Shown: piece after piece, positions 5,124-8,420 of the stretch
How the letters are laid out: every line of letters begins with the position of its first letter
Numbering within the stretch: position 1 is the first letter of the stretch
NCBI GenBank assembly: GCA_017455785.1
Contig: JAFSYZ010000237.1
Coordinates: forward strand, 1-8,420
Direction: 5' to 3'
DNA from: Candidatus Methanomethylophilaceae archaeon
GTDB taxonomy: Archaea > Thermoplasmatota > Thermoplasmata > Methanomassiliicoccales > Methanomethylophilaceae
Length of the DNA: 8,420 nt
Program-made: the position numbers and the translations under genes
Notes under the pieces: model-generated
What the model was told of the DNA's origin: nothing
Databases searched by the model: none
Seen by the model: only the letters and a program-made list of their open reading frames with translations

Positions 5124-5409
5124 CATAGTATATTAATGTTAATAAATATTGAAATAGTATTTACTAAACAAAAATGTAGAAAAAATCAGTCGCCAGATGA
5201 TTCTGCCACATACAGAGAATAGAGGTTCACATGTTCTGAATATCAACTGGTAAATTTGATTTGGTTCTTTTTTAACTGGGGACGATCGAGTTGGATCCAG
5301 ACAGGTCACGTCCTTTTTCGATATCGTTCATTTTTGACTATCCGTTCAGATGTAGGGGTCGCTGGCAATATATATCAGGGAAATCCTGTAATTGTGTGTT
5401 AGGAGCTTT
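5124..5409. other. Gene-free AT-rich spacer
   Basis: I see no convincing coding frame, tRNA or long repeat here. It begins with very AT-rich DNA upstream of the transporter promoter (TATTAATGTTAATAAATATT region, 5131-5150). It has three T-runs on the + strand (around 5267, 5314 and 5330) and a short CAGG/CCTG hairpin at 5376-5388 downstream of the small minus-strand ORF. Confidence 0.5.
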
Positions 5410-5592
5410 TTAATGGACTTTAATGGACCATCCAAACATTCCTGATTTTGCTGTAATTTCTGTTTCTTTTTGAATGTTGATGGTAGGCCTCTTTCCGCCT
5501 GCCATCATGGAACTGAGGTAGATTTTATGTACCACATTTTCCAGATACACTGTCACTTTTTCTCCTAACTTTAATCTCCTAGTTTCTTTCAT
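5410..5592 (-). CDS. Small hypothetical protein
   Basis: The protein has 60 residues, basic, with a strand-rich look (RRLKLGEKVTVYLENVVHKI, then YLSSMMAGGKRPTINIQKET). I do not recognise it. It has a plausible codon pattern and an ATG at 5592, but only a weak GGGA upstream. A tandem duplication of TTTAATGGAC (5409-5418 and 5419-5428) covers its last codons and stop, so its C-terminus may have been created or altered by slippage. It lies alone between the transporter spacer and the tnpB upstream region. Confidence 0.42.
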   Translation of the reverse strand: MKETRRLKLGEKVTVYLENVVHKIYLSSMMAGGKRPTINIQKETEITAKSGMFGWSIKVH

Positions 5593-5785
5593 ATTTCCCG
5601 TCTAAAATAAGACTGTATTCTCCTTTTCCTATCGTTGTGATCGTTATCTTGAATCATAGCATCTCCCTGCATTTCTCTTCGTCAATGACTAGTGTAACGC
5701 TCATCAAGGACATCACGATTATAACAGTGATAACGATATTAGATTTTAATATCTAGACGGTATTGGATGATGCATAATCAGGACG
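5593..5785. other. Intergenic region upstream of tnpB, possible element left end
   Basis: This holds inverted copies ATCGTTATC (5640-5648) and GATAACGAT (5729-5737), a second ATCGTT (5631-5636), and a small perfect hairpin TAGAT/ATCTA (5740-5755) about 30 bp before the tnpB frame. Subterminal hairpins are a feature of IS200/IS605 ends, but no end or target-site motif can be fixed by eye. The minus-strand ORF starting at 5592 would have its promoter here. Confidence 0.35.
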
Positions 5786-7051
5786 GTGAAGATGAAGCTG
5801 CATCCGAATTCTTCACAGAGGCATTTCATCGATGAGACGATACGTATACACTGTTACGTGTACAACGCCCTGATCACAGGCGTGAAGCCGTACTTCGGAT
5901 CCAACGGTCATCTTCCCTCGGAGAATGAGCTGAATAAGGTATGCACGAGGATATGGAACAACATGCTATCATTCCAGGGCATATATCAGAACACCATGAA
6001 CTGCATATCCAAGAGGGTACTGAATGCATACAGGAAGTGCAATCCCTCGATAAGGACGAGAAAGTACAGGGACGATGAAGGTTCCGAGGGCATAGTATTC
6101 GAACTCACCATTCCCAGATTCAGGAAACCCTGCAGATACAGTTCGTTCTCATACCTTTCCAACAAGTCGTTCTCCATCGTTCCCGATGCAAAGGGCAAGG
6201 GCAGGAGATGCCTGAGACTGGGAAGATGGACGGTGTATTGAGGTGCTACAACCAGGACACACCGATCAACGGCATACCGAAGGTATGCACGATATCCAGG
6301 GAGGACTGCGGCACACACTTCGAGTACTGGGCATCGGTAACGTACGATACGGGCTTCGACACCGGCGGAGGGACCGTGTGGTTCGATACGGAAAGACCGG
6401 AATGCATAAGCGTCGACCTTGGGATATCCAATATCGCCGTCACATCCGACGGCAGGTTCTTCAGTAATGACCCGCCCGTACAAACAAATGGCCGATAAGC
6501 TGAAGGGATGCCACAGGAAGCTATCGTCATCTCCCATGCATTCCGACGAGCGCAGAACAGCGTTGTCTCGCCCGACGCATGCCTACAGGCACCTTACCGA
6601 TAGGCGCAGGGTTGTGTGCTGCAACATAGCCAATGACATCGTGGACAGCTGCGATATCATATTCATGGAGGATCTGAGCGTGAAAGCGCTCAGATCCATA
6701 TCCAGGGATGAGAACATGACCAACATGTACAACGACGCACTCCTGGGGGAGCTGAGGAGAAGGATCTCCTACAAGGCAATCGGAGCCGGTAAGAGGATCA
6801 TCCTGGTGGAACCCAAGGGGACGTCGCAGACATGTTCCGAATGCGGATCCCAGGTGAGGAAGGATCTGAGTATAAGGGAGCATGTCTGTCCGAACTGCGG
6901 ACTTGTGATGGACCGCGACCTCAACGCGAGCATCAACATACTGTACCGCGGAATGGGTAAGCTCGGGTGGACCGGCCACCCTGTTCCGCCCATGACAATG
7001 GGAACGAATAGCCCCGTCATCCCGACAGGGGCACAACGGATGGGCGTCTAA
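5786..7051 (+). pseudogene. tnpB: TnpB (IS200/IS605-type RuvC nuclease) with two compensating frameshifts
   Basis: Three consecutive segments in two frames together make one ~420-codon TnpB. 5786 to about 6216 carries the N-terminal domain (VKMKLHPNSSQRHFIDE). About 6217-6471 is in another frame and has the RuvC-I motif ISVDLGISN (Asp at 6415-6417). About 6475-7051 returns to the first frame with RuvC-II IIFMEDLSVKAL (Glu at 6668-6670), the zinc finger CSEC...CPNC (Cys codons 6833, 6842, 6887, 6896) and RuvC-III DRDLNASINI (Asp at 6917-6919). One base is missing near 6215-6220 (CLRLG then KMDGVLRCY) and one extra C occurs in the run at 6472-6474 (FSND then RPYKQMADKL). TnpB is an RNA-guided DNA nuclease that helps maintain IS200/IS605-type elements. 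No tnpA lies in the window. The start is also uncertain: the family-like IIRTVKM begins at an ATA at 5774, with GTG at 5786 the first usual start. The gene is visibly more G+C-rich than the Fic module. Confidence 0.88.
6983..7031 (+). ncRNA. Candidate ωRNA scaffold hairpins at tnpB 3' end
   Basis: Two adjacent stem-loops lie in the last codons of tnpB. The first pairs CCCAT (6989-6993) with ATGGG (6998-7002) around GACA, with GTT/AAC outside it. The second pairs CCCCGTC (7012-7018) with GAC-A-GGGG (7024-7031) around ATCCC. In known TnpB systems the guide RNA (ωRNA) overlaps the 3' end of the gene and runs past the element's right end, so the placement fits. The right end and any guide segment cannot be defined here. 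Confidence 0.35.
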
Positions 7052-7088
7052 TGCTACTTGTCGCTTCATCTTAGGTTACAATAAGCCA

Positions 7089-8285
7089 TCAGTATTCCAG
7101 ACTGTTACTGTCGGTAAGGAATTGCATCAAACCGATGAAAAGTACACCATTATCATCCATGTTTGGTCTCATACTGTCGCCGATGATCATCACCTTTTTG
7201 AAAGAGTTATTGATCTTTAGCAGAGATCTTAACTCTTGTTCCTTCTTTTTCGGGTCATCGATACGGTATGCGGATTGGATGTACGTGGTCTTGCTGCCCT
7301 TTTTGGCTATGAAATCTACTTCTGTGGTCAATTGGGTCATCTTGTCATCGATCATCTTTCTGAATTTCACGACTCCGATGTCCACTTCATATCCTCTTGA
7401 GCGCAATTCATTGTAGATTATGTTCTCCATGATATGGGGGCGATCGGTCGTTTGGCGGAAATTTAGCCTGGCATTGGTTATCCCGTGGTCCACAGGGTAG
7501 TATTTTTCAAGGGCGCCTATGTATTTCCTTCCTTTGATATCGTACCTTTCTGCTTTTTCGAACAGGAATGATTCGGTCAGGAAACCGATGTACTTCACGA
7601 TTGTGTCCTCGTCTGCAGATTTGTATCCACTAGAGATCAACGTATCCTTGATCTTCGTTGGGTTGACCAGTGAGCAGGCGGTGGAGGATAGGACATTCAC
7701 CAGATTCTCTAACAGGTATGGCAGTTCCACGTTGTTACGTTCGATGACATCCTTGAGATATGTGGTCCCCATTATGGCGGTAAGGTAGGATGCCTTCTGT
7801 TCATCGGTCTTCAGTCTTGTCAGTTCTGGAAGACCGCCATAGTCCATGTATTCCGCTAAGGCATCATATTTGTCACCGTCATAGGCGCTGATGAATTCAG
7901 AGAAGGAAAGCGGTCTCACTTTCACTTCATCTCCCCTGTCACGGAATTCTGTGATTATATCTGAGGATAGGAATTTGGAATTGGAGCCGGTGACATATAT
8001 GTCGAGATTCTCTTTTCTGAGAAGGGAGTTGATCATCGCTTCGAAACCGACCGCTAGCTGGATCTCATCCAGAAGGACGTAGTGCATTGAATCGTCCTTT
8101 ATTAGCGAAAGTATCCTCTCGTGAAGTCTGTCGACATCATGGTATTTTTCATTCTCTTTGGAATCTAAAGCGATAGCTATAATGTGGGGATCGTCTACAC
8201 CGGATTGTTTTAGGTGTTCTCTGAACAGATTGAACAGAAGGAAGGACTTCCCGCATCTACGTACGCCAGTGACGACCTTGGCCAT
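7089..8285 (-). CDS. AAA ATPase with DUF4143-type C-terminal domain
   Basis: The protein has 398 residues from the ATG at 8285. Walker A is GVRRCGKS (7-14) and Walker B YVLLDE (69-74). A sensor-like VTGSNSKFLSSD (98-109) follows, then the family segment RPLSFSEFISAY and YMDYGGLPEL. The C-terminal domain has ENIIYNELRSRGYEVDIG and EVDFIAKKG...YIQSAY (about 287-340), resembling the PD-(D/E)xK-like DUF4143 domain. Such ATPases are abundant in archaea and gut bacteria; their role is not established, although a defence or mobile-element link is often suspected. The coding frame continues upstream for 19 codons (VIPRDKYLDRLITRKHNG, a stretch usual in this family) to an ACG at 8340-8342 preceded by AGGTGAT, with no ATG, GTG or TTG in that extension. 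The true start may therefore be 8342. It converges with tnpB, 37 bp apart. Confidence 0.9.
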   Translation of the reverse strand: MAKVVTGVRRCGKSFLLFNLFREHLKQSGVDDPHIIAIALDSKENEKYHDVDRLHERILSLIKDDSMHYVLLDEIQLAVGFEAMINSLLRKENLDIYVTGSNSKFLSSDIITEFRDRGDEVKVRPLSFSEFISAYDGDKYDALAEYMDYGGLPELTRLKTDEQKASYLTAIMGTTYLKDVIERNNVELPYLLENLVNVLSSTACSLVNPTKIKDTLISSGYKSADEDTIVKYIGFLTESFLFEKAERYDIKGRKYIGALEKYYPVDHGITNARLNFRQTTDRPHIMENIIYNELRSRGYEVDIGVVKFRKMIDDKMTQLTTEVDFIAKKGSKTTYIQSAYRIDDPKKKEQELRSLLKINNSFKKVMIIGDSMRPNMDDNGVLFIGLMQFLTDSNSLEY

Positions 8286-8385
8286 ACCATTATGCTTCCT
8301 TGTTATCAGTCTGTCAAGGTACTTGTCTCTTGGAATGACCGTGCTATCACCTTCGGAAATTTGTGTAAGTTGACATTAATTTCCG

Positions 8386-8394
8386 ATTATAAAT
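8386..8394 (-). promoter_or_regulatory. TATA box of the ATPase gene
   Basis: On the minus strand ATTTATAAT lies 44 nt before the ACG at 8342. The predicted start near 8363 gives a leader of about 21 nt containing AGGTGAT. Spacing to the ATG at 8285 would instead leave a leader of about 78 nt, so this promoter favours the upstream start. Confidence 0.45.
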
Positions 8395-8420
8395 CAATTA
8401 TGGGGCGACGTTGAATGTCC

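Noticed and set aside
6527..7069. Minus-strand frame of 180 codons opposite tnpB
   Set aside because: It is the shadow of conserved RuvC and zinc-finger codons on the + strand.
1..8420. CRISPR array or rRNA gene
   Set aside because: No regularly spaced short repeats and no conserved rRNA segments were seen on either strand.

Overview
The window reads as a chromosomal stretch of an anaerobic archaeon. The evidence is archaeal-style signals (AT-rich TATA boxes such as GTTAAATAC followed by short leaders with GGAGG, GAGGT or GGTGAT ribosome sites), a GPR1/FUN34/YaaH acetate-transporter homologue, rubredoxin and ferritin-like proteins, and a TnpB of archaeal type. Gene styles resemble Methanomassiliicoccales (gut methanogens). 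That assignment is inference, because no rRNA or methanogenesis gene is present.

Layout. 1-126: tail of an unrecognised + strand gene. 211-2266: a compact minus-strand operon, transcribed ferritin-like protein, then a 60-residue winged-helix protein, then a GNAT-like protein, then a metallo-beta-lactamase/rubredoxin fusion, driven by a promoter near 2307-2315. 2377-2943: a TetR-family regulator on the same strand. 2992-4155: a class I Fic toxin/antitoxin pair (VbhA-like antitoxin, TGATG overlap, Fic AMP-transferase with intact motif) framed by two direct copies of a ~145-bp structured repeat. 4161-4355: small minus-strand ORF. 4356-4546: two GC-rich stem-loops. 4547-5059: acetate-transporter homologue with a promoter carrying duplicated TTAACTAT(C/T)GTT boxes. 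5124-5409: gene-free and AT-rich. 5410-5592: small unrecognised minus-strand ORF. 5786-7051: a tnpB gene (IS200/IS605 type) broken by two mutually compensating frameshifts but retaining all RuvC and zinc-finger residues, with ωRNA-like hairpins at its 3' end and no tnpA. 7089-8285: AAA ATPase with DUF4143-type C-terminus; its conserved N-terminus appears to extend upstream of the first ATG to an ACG codon preceded by a good ribosome site.

How it fits together. The left third looks like an iron/oxygen-stress unit: ferritin-like storage or protection, a small DNA-binding protein, and a rubredoxin-linked metallohydrolase. The centre and right are accessory DNA (toxin-antitoxin cassette, transposon-related nuclease, DUF4143 ATPase) surrounding one ordinary metabolic gene, the acetate transporter. 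The most interesting feature is the Fic module bracketed by repeats with internal stems and terminal inverted repeats, which looks like a mobile or exchangeable cassette.
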